From positions 722,001 through 786,000 of the forward strand of contig JAOTOM010005095.1 in assembly GCA_034440615.1 (NCBI GenBank): a DNA stretch of 64,000 bases, written 5' to 3'. Position numbers and translations under genes: made by a program. The DNA comes from Ashinkailepas kermadecensis. Lineage: Eukaryota; Arthropoda; Thecostraca; Neolepadidae. Positions 13,501 to 22,182 of the stretch are shown here, piece by piece. Numbering within the stretch: the stretch's first letter is position 1; each line of letters starts with the position of its first letter. The notes under the pieces were generated by a model. The model made no database searches and had not been told where the DNA came from. It was given only the letters and a program-made list of their open reading frames with translations.

Positions 13501-15775
13501 GGTTTGGGAGTCACCGGCGTGCAGCGACTTTACGGCGCGCTGCAGCCGAGGTGCGGGAGTCACCGGCGTGCAGCGACTTTACGGCGCGCTGCAGCCGAGG
13601 TGTGGGAGTCACCGGCGTGCAGCGACTTTACGGCGCGCTGCAGCCGAGGTGCGGGAGTCACCGGCGTGCAGCGACTTTACGGTGCGCTGCAGCCGAGGTG
13701 CCGTGATAACCGGCGTGCAGCGACTTTAAGGCAGGTTTTACAGACTTCGATTGGTTGGGACACACTAGACCGCGACTACACGACACGATCCATGATGTAG
13801 GACGATGCCACGCATTATCACAGGTCATCAGATTGGTTGGGACACACCAGACCGCGACTTCACGACCCGATCGATGGTGTAGGACGATGCCATGCATTTT
13901 CAGAGGTCATCAGTTGGTTGGTTATTGGTTTTACGACACGTCGACCGTTCAGTCATGTAGCGTCACCAATCTCTCACGCCGATTGGTCGCGGGCGAAGAG
14001 TAGCGACAGGTGAGAATCAAACCCACAATCTTTCGATTGTGAGACGAGCATCTTACCCCTAGACCACTCGTCCCCTCAGAGGTCATCAGATTCGTCAGGA
14101 CACACCAGATCGCGGCTACACGACCCGATCAATGGTGTGGGGGGGGGGGCTTTAGGGCGCTTCGACCAGAGTTACGGTGTAGGACTATGCCAGGCATTAC
14201 CAGAGGCCATCAGATTGGTTGGCATAATAATCAGATGGTCAGAAGTACATAACTTAGTGTAATATATGATACTCTAATATAGAAATCGTATAGCATACTA
14301 ATACCGTCTTTCAACCAAATTAGCTTACAATTGGTTCATGGGTGCACACCATGTGCAGGTACATATTGCATCGTTATTGGAGTAATATGTCCTACACACA
14401 ATTATCAAAGCTAAAAGCTCTGGCAATTAGTGTTGATTCATGGTTGGTTGGTTGGCTATTTGGGCTTAGGGGCGCATCGACTGCTTCGGTCAAACAGCGC
14501 CCATAACAATGTTAGATGGACAGCTGAAGAGGATTGGCACCAACAGTACCTGAGCGATTTACACCAACAGTACATGATTTAACATGGGACCCTATGGACT
14601 GGCCTCCTCAATACTTTTATATCTGGTCCAATCCATCAACACACTACCTCCCCGTGACTTTAATAAACTGACACCCTCACCAGTGCCCCAACAGTTCCAA
14701 GTGAACACTTCAGTGTGAAATTGCACCCAGCCGGGGTAAAAGTGCCACTCCTAACTCGGAATATCGCAAAATTGAAAAATTGCAATGAGAATAAAAATAT
14801 ACGAAGTAGGAAATTGCGCCTTAAATGCTTAGCTGTCAAAATTGATTTTCAGCTACACTGGGTCTTGCCCAGAAAACCATAATTCCCTTTGGAAATTCTG
14901 CATTCTGACTTCAATTTTCCACCCTTGCACCATGCTTTGAATAATTTTCCACTCGGACAACCACGACCAACATGAATTTCGGGACAGTGCCCTTGGCTGA
15001 AGCCACAGGCAAAGCTACGAGTGCCAACAACCAGCACAGGCGCACCACCTATTGGTGGTATCAGCATAAATACTGCCGTCCGCCCGCTGGCGTAACTAAT
15101 GAAAGCCAATGAGTGGATGCAGGACTCAGGCAGGCCAGACACTCACCTTTCCTTCGTCGTCGATCACTCGTTCCCAGCCGAACGGAAACTCTTCGGGAAC
15201 CTTTTTCTTCTTCCCCGTACGAGGATGCCTCCACTGGGTCACCTTCTCAACGTGACTGCGAAAAACCAAACGACAGGGGAGGCATTAGCAGGACCGAAGT
15301 TTCCAGAAAACTCAATCGTTTCTCTACCAGTTCACGGCACACTTTCGACCACTGGCAATTGGCTGGCCACTGGCACTACCACTGGCAATTGGCACCAGGT
15401 AATTGCCCACTGTAAACACAGGAGGCATTTCAGCATGCAGACCCACTGAACAAATGTCATCCCTCGCCCTCCCACTGTGAACCCCCTAACAGCAGGCCCC
15501 GACGTACAGCGCCCTATGGCGCAACAGCGTCACTAACCATTGTAGATACGGTTGTATCTATATAGTAGATTGAAGAGAATCGTGCGTCGCGCAGAAGATT
15601 AGGCAGACTTAAATTGTCAATAAAGTAAAGTAAGATGGCCAGTAAAGTAAGACAGAACCCAACAGGTACGCTTGAAACACAAAAGGCTACAAGTGCTACG
15701 TGTTTCTGGGTGATGACGAGGAACTCATATGGGGTTCGGTGTTTCACATCAGTGTTTCTTCATATTCGAGTTAGG

Positions 15776-15842
<67 letters not shown>

Positions 15843-16598
15843 GCGGAGTCGGCAGTTCCTAGGACGAGAATAGTAGCTGGTCATATTGTCGCACATCTTG
15901 CAGTCACTTTCCCCAAATATACGTCACATGCACACACCGAATGGCACCACATATCTGTGAGGAATTGTTGAGAGCATACCTGGCAGTCGATGAGAGAACA
16001 CATGTGCATATGCGGTGGTGCGGTGCTGATGCGACACAGGCGGATCTTACACACATAGCGCATTTCCGCCTTCGAAGGCACAGCATCCACCACTGGAGGC
16101 GTGGCTTTGCAATTAAAAAAATTCAGGGAGGACAAATGGCATCGTAAATTCGAATGGGATAGCGAAATGAAACCGGCACAATCTTGGAAACGTAATTGAT
16201 GCACCCTTCACCTAATTTTCTGCAAGAAATAGCACGCTTGCTGAAAGCTGCCACATTTATAATTCCACAAATCTAAGGAAATGCCTGTATTTGCATCGGA
16301 AAGGATGGCATTGGAATGTTCTGCCATGTGTTTTTCATCATAGTCAAGAGTCCAAAGTTGTGAGGAGCAAAACAATGTTCGGATTGATTGATGGGAAAAT
16401 TCCCAAGTTGAGAGTGCAGTCGCCGCTGAACTATGCACGACCTGCACCATCACCAGTTGCCACTCGACTCGCTGCGTGGCCGAGCCGATGGACGACGACT
16501 CACTTGACGTAGAACACCCTGCCGTCCAGACAGACCCGCTCCTCCCAGGCGGGCGGCAGCTCGTCATCGCTGTCAGAGTCGAAGCCAGGCGGCTGCAT
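4415..16598 (-). CDS. WWOX: WWOX (WW domain-containing oxidoreductase), 5' six coding exons, 3' end off window
   Basis: The gene encodes a two-WW-domain adaptor fused to a short-chain dehydrogenase/reductase (SDR), a tumour-suppressor-type protein in animals. Six exons join in frame: 16598-16504, 15255-15147, 12344-12149, 11129-10934, 9916-9731 and 4560-4415, read on the minus strand. Together they give 928 nt, about 309 codons, against roughly 414 residues for the human protein. Visible motifs in order are WW1 (ELPPAWEER...FYVNH...TQW), WW2 (FPFGWERV...LYVDH...DPRL), the NAD(P)-binding [11 protein letters not shown] (ILNAAV), the Ser motif VVSSESH and the catalytic YNDAK. There are no internal stops or frameshifts, and exon phases agree at every junction. 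The remaining exons (after HRRWSSKG) were not found in 1-4414 and must lie left of the window. Each exon sits close to its own minisatellite. Identification is by recall of the family sequence and is very secure. Confidence 0.95.
4676..4974 (+). repeat. Minisatellite upstream of WWOX exon 6
   Basis: About 12 copies of a 22-27-bp unit containing GCAGCCCATGGGACAGTGCG and TGAGAGGTGC. It lies about 115 bp upstream of the exon 6 acceptor on the gene strand. Confidence 0.9.
5165..5605 (+). repeat. 29-bp minisatellite
   Basis: About 15 copies of a 29-bp unit including CCGGAACTGCCGCGGGACCG followed by ACACGACAG. Because 29 is not a multiple of 3 and the unit lacks stops, all frames stay open, which explains the long overlapping ORFs. 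Confidence 0.92.
5716..6045 (+). repeat. 42-bp minisatellite
   Basis: About 8 copies of a 42-bp unit with GTGTGGTAACATGGCACCCT and GCTCGGTTGTGTGGGCGGCG. Confidence 0.9.
6046..7257. other. WWOX intron without recognised features
   Basis: It holds only a (GATTCA)n-like run at 6975-7000 and a partial copy of the 53-bp repeat at 6790-6865. Confidence 0.6.
7258..7440 (+). repeat. 53-bp minisatellite
   Basis: About 3.4 copies of a 53-bp unit (GGGTACGCAGCCACCTGAGA, then ACCACGCGGGGCCAGGTGG). A related 1.3-copy block lies at 6790-6865. Confidence 0.88.
7441..9309. other. WWOX intron, only the 8.4-kb duplication
   Basis: No exon or mobile element recognised apart from the two-copy repeat at 8412-8550. 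Confidence 0.6.
8412..8550 (+). repeat. Two-copy ~66-bp tandem duplication
   Basis: CTCACGGAC, CACCACAAAA, TGTCACAGCAGTGAGGTCAT and GGTGGTACATTGT occur twice, back to back. Confidence 0.88.
9310..9726 (+). repeat. ~66-bp minisatellite abutting WWOX exon 5 donor
   Basis: Six diverged copies with GGAGTCTCACCTGAGACTCT, GATGAGCCCTGGCTGTGG and GACTGTGACGA. It stops within a few bases of the exon 5 splice donor. Confidence 0.88.
9731..9916 (-). CDS. WWOX: WWOX coding exon 5 (NAA motif, catalytic Ser)
   Basis: The acceptor is TGCCGGCAG| above 9916 and the donor is CACCG|GTGAGG at 9731/9730 (phase 2). The 186-nt exon encodes [18 protein letters not shown], then [15 protein letters not shown], and ends [11 protein letters not shown]. 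This carries the SDR NAA, the NHLGHF segment and the catalytic-serine strand. Minisatellites flank it on both sides: an approximately 66-bp unit at 9310-9726 and a 20-bp unit at 9940-10548. Confidence 0.95.
9940..10548 (+). repeat. 20-bp minisatellite upstream of WWOX exon 5
   Basis: About 26 copies of ATAACTGGACAGTGCAGGAC with GCAGGAC/ACATGAC/ACATGGC variants. It starts about 25 bp upstream of the exon 5 acceptor and is interrupted at about 10060-10185 by unrelated sequence. Confidence 0.92.
10659..10837 (-). mobile_element. tRNA-derived SINE, family B, with 14-bp TSD
   Basis: Read on the minus strand: a tRNA-like head with GATTGGTTAAGATG and B box GGTTCAACTC, then a body through GGCGCCATTAGC and CACCCAATAAACAAAAC as tail. 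CGCGTGCCATCGAT flanks it at 10645-10658 and 10838-10851. It lies in the WWOX intron between exons 4 and 5. Other copies are at 20995-21176 (plus) and 24535-24700 (minus). Confidence 0.9.
10934..11129 (-). CDS. WWOX: WWOX coding exon 4 (Rossmann fold), probable GC donor
   Basis: The acceptor is GATGGCAG| at 11130. The protein reads [20 protein letters not shown] (Rossmann beta-alpha-beta), then an SDR segment with [20 protein letters not shown]. With donor AG|GCGAGA at 10934/10933 the protein continues [16 protein letters not shown], exactly the human spacing between FAEAF and the NAA motif. The only nearby GT donor, GA|GTAAAC at 10910/10909, keeps the same phase but adds eight residues not present in human WWOX. 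The GC-AG reading is preferred but not proven. An AGGTC pentamer array lies directly upstream. Confidence 0.9.
11136..11310 (+). repeat. AGGTC pentamer array plus ~80-bp duplicates upstream of WWOX exon 4
   Basis: Runs of AGGTCAGGTCAGGTC alternate with repeated segments such as CGTGGTA(C/G)GCCAGGAGCG. It begins within 10 bp of the exon 4 acceptor. Confidence 0.85.
11311..12000. other. WWOX intron between exons 3 and 4
   Basis: From about 11750 the sequence is a very degenerate repeat of GACC-, CATGACC- and CAGCACC-containing segments. Nothing coding. Confidence 0.55.
12001..12056 (-). mobile_element. Ultra-short retroposon (hairpin-tail element), TSD
   Basis: A 56-bp unit. On the minus strand it opens CTGGGCGCTAAATGACC, contains GTCGGCGCGCCCTTAAGCCC, and ends AAGTAACAAACAA. 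The TSD CTATGACCAGCGT is at 11988-12000 and 12057-12069. GGGCGC and GCGCCC pair as a stem. It lies about 90 bp downstream of WWOX exon 3. Confidence 0.85.
12149..12344 (-). CDS. WWOX: WWOX coding exon 3 (WW2 end, SDR start)
   Basis: The acceptor is GTGTGCAG| just above 12344 and the donor is ATAG|GTCAGT below 12149. The 196-nt exon reads [18 protein letters not shown], then an acidic linker, then [19 protein letters not shown] and the dinucleotide-binding TGANSGIG, whose last Gly is split with exon 4. The second WW2 Trp position is not Trp here; human WW2 also has a substituted residue there. A 28-bp minisatellite starts about 40 bp upstream of the acceptor. Confidence 0.95.
12385..13095 (+). 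repeat. 28-bp minisatellite upstream of WWOX exon 3
   Basis: About 25 copies of a 28-bp unit (CCAGTCACCAGCACGTATAC then GGCCCCGG), with higher-order variants GTAGACGTCCCCGG and GCATAC. The 286-residue open frame across it is an artefact of a stop-free unit. Confidence 0.94.
13096..13477. other. WWOX intron, unremarkable
   Basis: Unique, moderately AT-rich sequence between two minisatellites. Confidence 0.6.
13478..13735 (+). repeat. 49-bp minisatellite
   Basis: Five copies with TTTACGGCGCGCTGCAGCCG, GGGAGTCACCGGCGTGCAGC. Confidence 0.92.
13745..14230 (+). repeat. 82-bp tandem repeat, split by a SINE
   Basis: Three full copies and a partial copy with GATTGGTTGGGACACACCAG, CACGACCCGATCGATGGTGT and AGGACGATGCCATGCATT. 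The third copy also carries a short G-tract insertion. A family A SINE sits between copies 2 and 3. Confidence 0.88.
13914..14075 (-). mobile_element. tRNA-derived SINE, family A, with TSD
   Basis: Minus strand: head GGGGACGAGTGGTCTAGGGG, B box GGTTTGATTC (GGTTCGAGTC in other copies), then a body through ATTGGTGACGCTACATGACT and the tail TAAAACCAATAACCAACC. CAGAGGTCATCAG occurs on both sides, but the host 82-bp repeat also contains this string. It was inserted into that repeat in the WWOX intron between exons 2 and 3. Confidence 0.88.
14231..15146. other. WWOX intron between exons 2 and 3
   Basis: Apart from the ultra-short retroposon at 14442-14504 it is unique AT-rich sequence. Confidence 0.6.
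14442..14504 (-). mobile_element. Ultra-short retroposon
   Basis: Minus strand: ATGGGCGCTGTTTGACCGAA, then CAGTCGATGCGCCCCTAAGC and a CCAACCAACC tail. It has the same 5' start (TGGGCGCT) as the other copies. No clear TSD was found. Confidence 0.8.
15147..15255 (-). CDS. WWOX: WWOX coding exon 2 (WW1 end, WW2 start)
   Basis: The acceptor is ...TTTTTCGCAG| at 15256 and the donor is GGAAAG|GTGAGT at 15147/15146. The 109-nt exon supplies the end of WW1 ([19 protein letters not shown]), including the second Trp and the basic linker (human KRKR region). It then supplies the start of WW2 ([15 protein letters not shown]). It enters in phase 2 and leaves in phase 0, which fits both neighbours. Confidence 0.93.
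15256..16503. other. WWOX intron 1
   Basis: It contains CACTGGCAATTGGC short repeats at 15340-15400 and the AT microsatellite at 15776. Nothing else recognised. Confidence 0.6.
15776..15842. repeat. (AT)n microsatellite
   Basis: About 32 uninterrupted AT dinucleotides, between WWOX exons 1 and 2. Confidence 0.95.
16504..16598 (-). CDS. WWOX: WWOX coding exon 1 (start codon, first half of WW1)
   Basis: The ATG is at 16598-16596 in the context gccATGc. The translation opens [20 protein letters not shown], an acidic lead followed by the WW1 core ELPPxWEER found at the same place in other WWOX proteins. The exon ends after ...FYV plus the two bases AA, at donor AA|GTGAGT, phase 2. The split codon completes to Asn with the first base of exon 2, restoring the YxNH of the WW domain. 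No upstream in-frame extension is supported. A 31-bp tandem repeat begins directly upstream (16605-16800), so the 5' UTR or an upstream exon would have to lie in or beyond it. Confidence 0.93.
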
Positions 16599-16604
16599 GG
16601 CCAG

Positions 16605-16800
16605 CTACACCAGTCACTTCACCACTGGCGACCAAACTGCCGTGCCACGTCACTACTGGCGACCAAACTGCCGTGCCACGTCACCACTGGCGACCAAACT
16701 GCCGTGCCACGTCACCACTGGCGATCAGACCGCGGTGTCACGTCACTGCTGGTGGCTGGACTGCGGTGGCACGTCAATGCTGGTGGCTGGACTGCGGTGA
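16605..16800 (+). repeat. 31-bp minisatellite directly upstream of WWOX start
   Basis: About 6 copies of a 31-bp unit (CACTGGCGACCAAACTGCCG then TGCCACGTCAC), the last ones diverged to GCTGGTGGCTGGACTGCGG. It starts within 10 bp of the WWOX ATG, so it would lie in the 5' UTR or proximal promoter unless an upstream exon is spliced in. Confidence 0.88.
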
Positions 16801-17699
16801 CGTCATCTGAAGCAACATACGAAGCAGATTGGCATTAGTGAAATGATACCAACAAGATCACATACGGTAACCACTGGCAATTGCCACCGTCAGTGAAATA
16901 ACGATTAGGGACAAACTGTGAAAATAATTCATATACAACCATCCAGCATGTCTGCATTGGTGAACTTGTTGTAAAGTTGCCGGTGAAGTTACATTGAAGT
17001 GAAGTTACATACAACAACACATAACAATTTGAAGAAAACAAAAAGGCACAATTACCTATAAATGCAAACACGTTATGGTATGATCACCGAGCAAACCACA
17101 CAAACCACCTTTCTTTGGTATTCTTTTTTATGGTCAGTTGTGCAAAAACAAAGAGCTATACATTTGCTGTTTTTCAATTCAATTCAATGTCTTTAGATAT
17201 TTGGAACCTGATTAAAATTGAAACAACCGATCTAGCTGCTTACAACCTCTGCTGTTCTCCCGATATCAAAGCATATATTTATATCGTGATTTTGTGACCC
17301 ACGAGCAATTGGGCGGGATAAAGTCATTAACTCGCACCCTGGAGGCCCTCTAATAATTATGCGCACTGGAACGGGAGGGGTGGATTCCGCCCCCTAAGGT
17401 CTCGGCTCCTATTAAAGCTAGAGTATTTCCAATTTTCACAATTACACAATTTCCAGGGTAGACGGGTGCAATGATGAATCTAAATTTCATGACCTTAGGT
17501 CGATATCTTCCAGGTTAAATGAGGCTAAATATGTTACATTTTGCTCGTTTTGCATGGCTTAGTTTGACATTGCTATGAATCGCTGCCATTGTGTTTAAAT
17601 TAACCATTTAAATGTAAACAATTATTTTAGCACCGTTCCCAAGGGGTGGAAAGCAGGACCTTAAACCGAGCTGTTTCCATCAGTGACAATAGCACTGAC
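16801..17699. other. Upstream flank of WWOX
   Basis: No clear TATA/Inr arrangement or CpG-rich core could be defined, so the WWOX promoter was not located. Confidence 0.5.
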
Positions 17700-17711
17700 A
17701 CATTATCGTCA

Positions 17712-17745
17712 GTTAGTTAGTTATTTGGGCTTTAGGGTGCATCAT
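17712..17745 (-). mobile_element. Minimal 34-bp truncated copy of the ultra-short retroposon, TSD
   Basis: Only ATGATGCACCCTAAAGCCCA and the AATAACTAACTAAC-type tail remain. ACATTATCGTCA flanks it at 17700-17711 and 17746-17757, so this fragment was itself inserted by target-primed reverse transcription. Confidence 0.8.
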
Positions 17746-17764
17746 ACATTATCGTCATCATTCA

Positions 17765-17945
17765 CATCAGCATTGCGCACGTCTTATGTACACCGTATCG
17801 ACATGCATACATTACACACTAAGTACACACACGCACACATACAGATACGCATGCACACGTCTGATGTACACTGCATCGACATGCGTACATTACACAATAC
17901 ATACACATACATACACACACACACACACACAGATCTGCATGCACG
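17765..17945 (+). repeat. CA-rich repeat with ~80-bp duplicated units
   Basis: GTACAC(C/T)G(T/C)ATCGACATGC, GTACATTACACA and long CA runs occur twice here. A related block is at 19095-19260. Confidence 0.8.
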
Positions 17946-18832
17946 CATCTGATGTATAGGCAAGTTTCAGTCTGCCTGGCAGTGATACTCTAGATTTTCC
18001 TTGTTTGAACGATACCTGGTTCTCAAATTTGGTAGCTTCCGTCATTCGCCAGTTCTCAAATCCATAAGCCGTTCTTCAAAGTCACCAGCTGTTAGTTCCC
18101 TTTGTATTGATCAGGCTGGTTAGCTAACAAAACGATGACAACTTGTGCAACAATCTCAACAGTAAAACAGTGACACCAAAATCAACAAACGTTCCAGCCT
18201 CCAAATCAACCGGCAATCACGACTGACAACGACGGACAACCGAGACACCAAACGTTACAGCGCCCATATCTTGTAACAGGCTAGGTTATGTTATTGTGGC
18301 TTAGGGGCGCACCGACTGCGTCGGTCATGCAGCGCCCACTTGTAACAGGCTACATCTCACTAACCTCAACAATCCAACTCCGTCTCTCACTCTGTCTCTC
18401 GCGTACGTCCGTCCGCGTCGACCGTCCCGAGGCGACTCACTGACCGGTGTGGGGGAGGGGGTGCCCGCGAGCGAGGGCCAACTACTCTACATGGTAAATC
18501 ATGATTGGCCGAGAGCGAATATCACATCAGATGGTGGCGTGGTCGAACGTTATAGGTCGACGGCACAATGACGCGGTGACCGCGATTGGTCGAGAGTACT
18601 TCCGACCTGGCCTCCAGCCCCACGCTTGTATCACCTGGTACCAAGGAGACGCGAGTGGCAACGACCCGACACCCAACTGTCATGTCACAATGACATTCGC
18701 GGCCGGCCGAGCCGGGGCGGAATGCTGAGTAAGTCAACATCGCATGGACGGCCGGCGTCCGTTGCGTCTAAACAGCGCGCCGGCAGGCGCCGACCAAATG
18801 CCTGGGATCCACTCACAGTTCGGATCCCAGGA
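17946..18832. other. Intergenic, GC-rich part at 18360-18800
   Basis: It contains two CCAAT-type blocks (GATTGGCCGAGAG near 18503, GATTGGTCGAGAG near 18587) in GC-rich DNA. It could be a promoter, but no exon follows that I can support. Confidence 0.4.
18284..18338 (-). mobile_element. Ultra-short retroposon, 14-bp TSD
   Basis: A 55-bp unit between CTTGTAACAGGCTA copies (18270-18283 and 18339-18352). Minus strand: TGGGCGCTGCATGACCGACG, then CAGTCGGTGCGCCCCTAAGC and a short tail. It lies upstream of WWOX. Confidence 0.9.
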
Positions 18833-18887
18833 TTGGTTATTGGAGTTTTAGGGGCGCATCGACTGCAGAGGTCATGCAGCGCCCATA
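18833..18887 (-). mobile_element. Ultra-short retroposon
   Basis: Minus strand: ATGGGCGCTGCATGACCTCT, then GCAGTCGATGCGCCCCTAAA and ACTCCAATAACCAA. It has the same boundaries as other copies. No TSD is evident; GGATCCCAG repeats nearby on one side only. Confidence 0.82.
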
Positions 18888-19094
18888 ACGTCGTCAATCA
18901 TATCAAGTATTTAAAGGCGAAACTGATTAACTCTACCAAATGTCACATTATCAAATATATTGTCATGACGTACATCATAACCATCCTGGTCTTACCACAT
19001 ACATGTCATCGTATTAATGGGGCGTAGTATATCCCAGGATCCCAGGATGCACGGGAGACAAATGCATTGAAAATAGGAGGGTTCAAAACTAACT

Positions 19095-19260
19095 TCGTTA
19101 CAGGTGTACACTGTATCGGCATGCATACATTATACACTACGTACACACACACACACACCGCACGCACAGAGATATCTACATGCGCACGTCTTATGTACAC
19201 TGCATCGACATGAAAGCATTACACACTACGTACACACACGCATACAGATCTGCATAAATA
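19095..19260 (+). repeat. CA-rich repeat, second block
   Basis: Two more copies of the unit seen at 17765-17945 (TGTACACTG(T/C)ATCG(G/A)CATG, CACTACGTACACACAC, ATCTGCAT). Confidence 0.8.
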
Positions 19261-20522
19261 TGAGCTTCACTTTGACTCTCGGTCGGCGCGCCGGCGCCGA
19301 CCCCGAGGCTCGGGAAGACAGTGTTGATATGGCCGGCACGACGATTGACACTCCAGGCTGTAGAATCTTGACCCAAGTGTCTGTTAAGAAGCAAGGCAAA
19401 ACACAAACGTTACCTGGAACGTACGGCGCACTCAGCTTCGTTCGCAATTTCCTCAGGCTTGTGCTGTTTCCACACGTGTTCCACAGTACTAGCAATGGTA
19501 CACCTGATTTTCATTAGAAGCGAAGTGGCGAACTGAATAATTACTAAATTGCCGAGCTGGCAGTTGTTGGTCCGAACACTTGCGAGGCCGCTGTAGCTTC
19601 GGGTATTGCGAAGGAGGTGCGATGCAGAGCTTGTGAGATCGCGGCGGCAGGCGTCACTTTGGCCGGAGCAGTGTTGACCGGCGTAGTTTTCGTGGCAGTC
19701 ACAGGAGTGTTCATTGCACCTCAGACTGCTCCAGCAGGGAGTGTAACTAGTCTGAGCTGGTATTGCACGTTTTACATTATAGTCGCGTTACTACCAGGGA
19801 GAAACTAGGATAATGTGAGGGGGCTAATATATTTTAAGAACCTCAACCTACACTAGATATTAAAGTCTGTGGATTTCGACAGTTTTTGTTTTGTTTTTGT
19901 TTGCTGGCACCCCTTTTCAGGTTTCTTTTTATGTGAGAATATTCCACTCTTTCCCGTTATCGGCCTCTCATTCTACGTTTCCACTGGCGGCTCCACCAGC
20001 TGATTCCTGTGGGGGCCGGGACCATGGATGTGGTAACCAGAAAACTATTGGTGTGAAAGAAATGGCTGAAGAGACCATTTTTATAGTTATTGCTGATTGA
20101 TCCCATGTTTCAGGGGATAATTATTGCTGTGGACTATGTGGAATGTTGGTGATAGAGCACATGAATGGAAGCCTCTATATCTGCCCCATTTGTTCCTACA
20201 CTCATGGACGAGATGCTTTTTTGCGCGATTTTTCCATGCATAGCCATATGTGTAATGTACAATTGTATTACAAGTGTGGGGTAAACGTCCCGGACACGCA
20301 TCTGCATTAGGCTGATCCTTAAAACGAATTATCCAATGCTATGGTCCACCAGATGTGTTCCTGTGGGTCCAAACCCCCTGGGGAAAGATTAGAAACAATA
20401 TTTGAAGGTTGCGCATTGACCTTGAAGTTTCACTACTTCCTATATTTTCAGAAAAGAATTTGACTAACTCTTAAATAATTATTTCTTTGCAGATTATACA
20501 TTACAGGTCTTTGACAGTTGAT
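19261..20522. other. Intergenic, no supported gene
   Basis: Small open frames at 19260-19517 and 19617-19808 have no motif or homology I recognise. Confidence 0.5.
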
Positions 20523-20665
20523 GATTATTGGGGTTTTAGGGTGTGTCAACCCATGTGGGCTATATTGCACCCATAACAAACTTGCTTAGACATGCGTCAG
20601 ATTGTCACGTTCGAATAAAAGATGTCTGGGGGAGTAAGATATCACCCAGGTCTCTGAGAGTATAA
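20523..20665 (-). mobile_element. 5'-truncated 3' end of the same I-type LINE family
   Basis: The sequence from GATTATTGGGGTTTTAGGG through AACAAACTTGCTTAGACA, GCGTCAGATTGTCACGTTCG and on to ATGTCTGGGGGAGT matches the terminal ~140 bp of the element at 31940-32070, with scattered differences. Only the hairpin and adjacent 3' UTR survive. This second copy confirms the 3' boundary of the family. Confidence 0.85.
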
Positions 20666-20739
20666 GTGCTTTCAAAGTGTAAAGTGACAATGACTGATAG
20701 CAGTGTGTGTATATTGTATAAAATTATCAGTGACACCTG

Positions 20740-20990
20740 ACAAGTCGAACTTCCAAAAAAAGGAAGCTAACTTCCAAAAGAGCCCGGATAGGAGGCGTTC
20801 ATAATTACCAAAGTTCATAATTACCAAATTGGACATTAGTTGCCAAATTGGAAGTTAATGTCCAAAACTTGGAAGCTAACTTCCAAAAATTTGAAGTGAC
20901 CTTCCAAAGTAGCCCAGATAGGAACCAAACAAAACATAACCTAGCCTAACCTAACCTAATCTTCCAATTTTGGAAGTTCCCTTCCAGTTT
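20740..20990. repeat. Cluster of short imperfect palindromes (GGAAG...CTTCC)
   Basis: GGAAGCTAACTTCC occurs twice, and TTGGAAGTTAATGTCCAA and other TTCCAA/TTGGAA pairs recur every 20-40 bp. A CCTAACCTAACCTAA run lies at about 20945-20960. No coding potential is seen. Confidence 0.7.
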
Positions 20991-20994
20991 TTGG

Positions 20995-21176
20995 AAGTTG
21001 GTTAAGGTGTTGAGCTCTGGGTACCAACGGCCCGGGGTTCAACACTCGCACCGCTCGGGACATTTCCCAATCCCGCGGCCCACCGGCGAAACAGTGTGGG
21101 TGGCGCCATTAGCCATGAATGTGCGTAAAGTGCATCTTGAATCACCCAATAAACAACAACAAAAACAACAACAAGC
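20995..21176 (+). mobile_element. tRNA-derived SINE, family B, plus strand
   Basis: It has the same body as 10659-10837: GGTTAAGGTGTTGAGCTCTG, GGTTCAACACTCG, CCCGCGGCCCACCGGCGAAA, GGCGCCATTAGCC and CACCCAATAAACAAC. The tail is an expanded AAC tract. It runs directly into the decayed transposon ORF. Confidence 0.88.
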
Positions 21177-22182
21177 CAAGGCTGTTGTTGAAGCTTTAGA
21201 AGAGTGGGGCTTGGCCGAAAAAGTTGTTGGCATAGCATTAGATGACGGCCTTCAACGCGGGCTGTAACAATGGTGCATGTATCATTATAGAGCACAAACT
21301 GGAAAAAAAATTCCTTTACTTCGCCTGCAGGCACCACGTGATGGAGCTGATTGTGGAAGCTGCTTATATGCATGGGAACAACCAAGGGTCCAGATGTGCA
21401 TCTTGTCAAATGCCACCAGGCCAAATGGGAGTTTGTCGACCAGAACATGTGTGAAACTGGTGTTAACCATGAGGAGGTCACACTAGTCATCCACGAGACT
21501 CAAGCCGAATCGATTTGCTGGGTTGAGAAGGCTTCGGTAGAACGACATGATCTGAGGGATGACTACCGAAAATTCTTGGAGTTCTCATTGACTTTCCTTG
21601 GAGTAACTCCACCTGGAGGAGTTCACTTCAATCGTCCTAGGCCCAGGCATCAAGCTCGCTGGATGTCAAAGGTAATCTACTCATTGAAAATGTGGATGTT
21701 CCGTGGACAATTCAAGTTGACTCCAAAAGAGGAGCAGGGCTTGTGTAGCATGTCCATCTTTGTTGCTACTGTGTATGCGAAATACTGGATTACGGCACCC
21801 CTTCCTGTATCTGCTCCTTGAAATGACCTGGACCTTCTCAAAGCCTCCTTGCCTATAAGGTTATTGATGAAGCAGTTTCTACAGCCACTGTCCAAAAATT
21901 CAGTTCCCACCAATGGTATTTGTTGGAAGAGCTAGTGGCCCTCAGCTTGCTGATCCCGTCGTGGCATCTACCGCCAAGAGCTCGATGGCAAAGGCCCTGA
22001 ACGAGCAACCTGGAACTGATGACCCTCCCAAACGAGTGACAGTCACAGCTGGAGCTATCCACCGACATGGTTTGGAAAACTTTGTGACCAAAGGAACACT
22101 AGCCTTTTTTGAGAAGATGACTTACCCAATGGGATACCCGTCTGCACCCCAGAGTCCTGTAACTCATGAGAGGACTTCCTGA
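21164..22182 (+). pseudogene. Decayed transposon-type protein gene, several frame changes
   Basis: Successive frames read VVEALEEWGLAEKVVGIALD, then FACRHHVMELIVEAAY (21242-21454 frame), GPDVHLVKCHQAKWEFVDQN and ARWMSKVIYSLKMWMFRGQF (21351-21821 frame), and HGLENFVTKGTLAFFEKM (21913-22182 frame). The CRHHxxEL...GPDxxLFK...ARWMxKxIY layout recalls a multicopy invertebrate protein family probably spread by DNA transposons. I cannot name the superfamily. A SINE lies directly upstream. At least three frameshifts are needed, so it is non-coding now. Confidence 0.55.
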
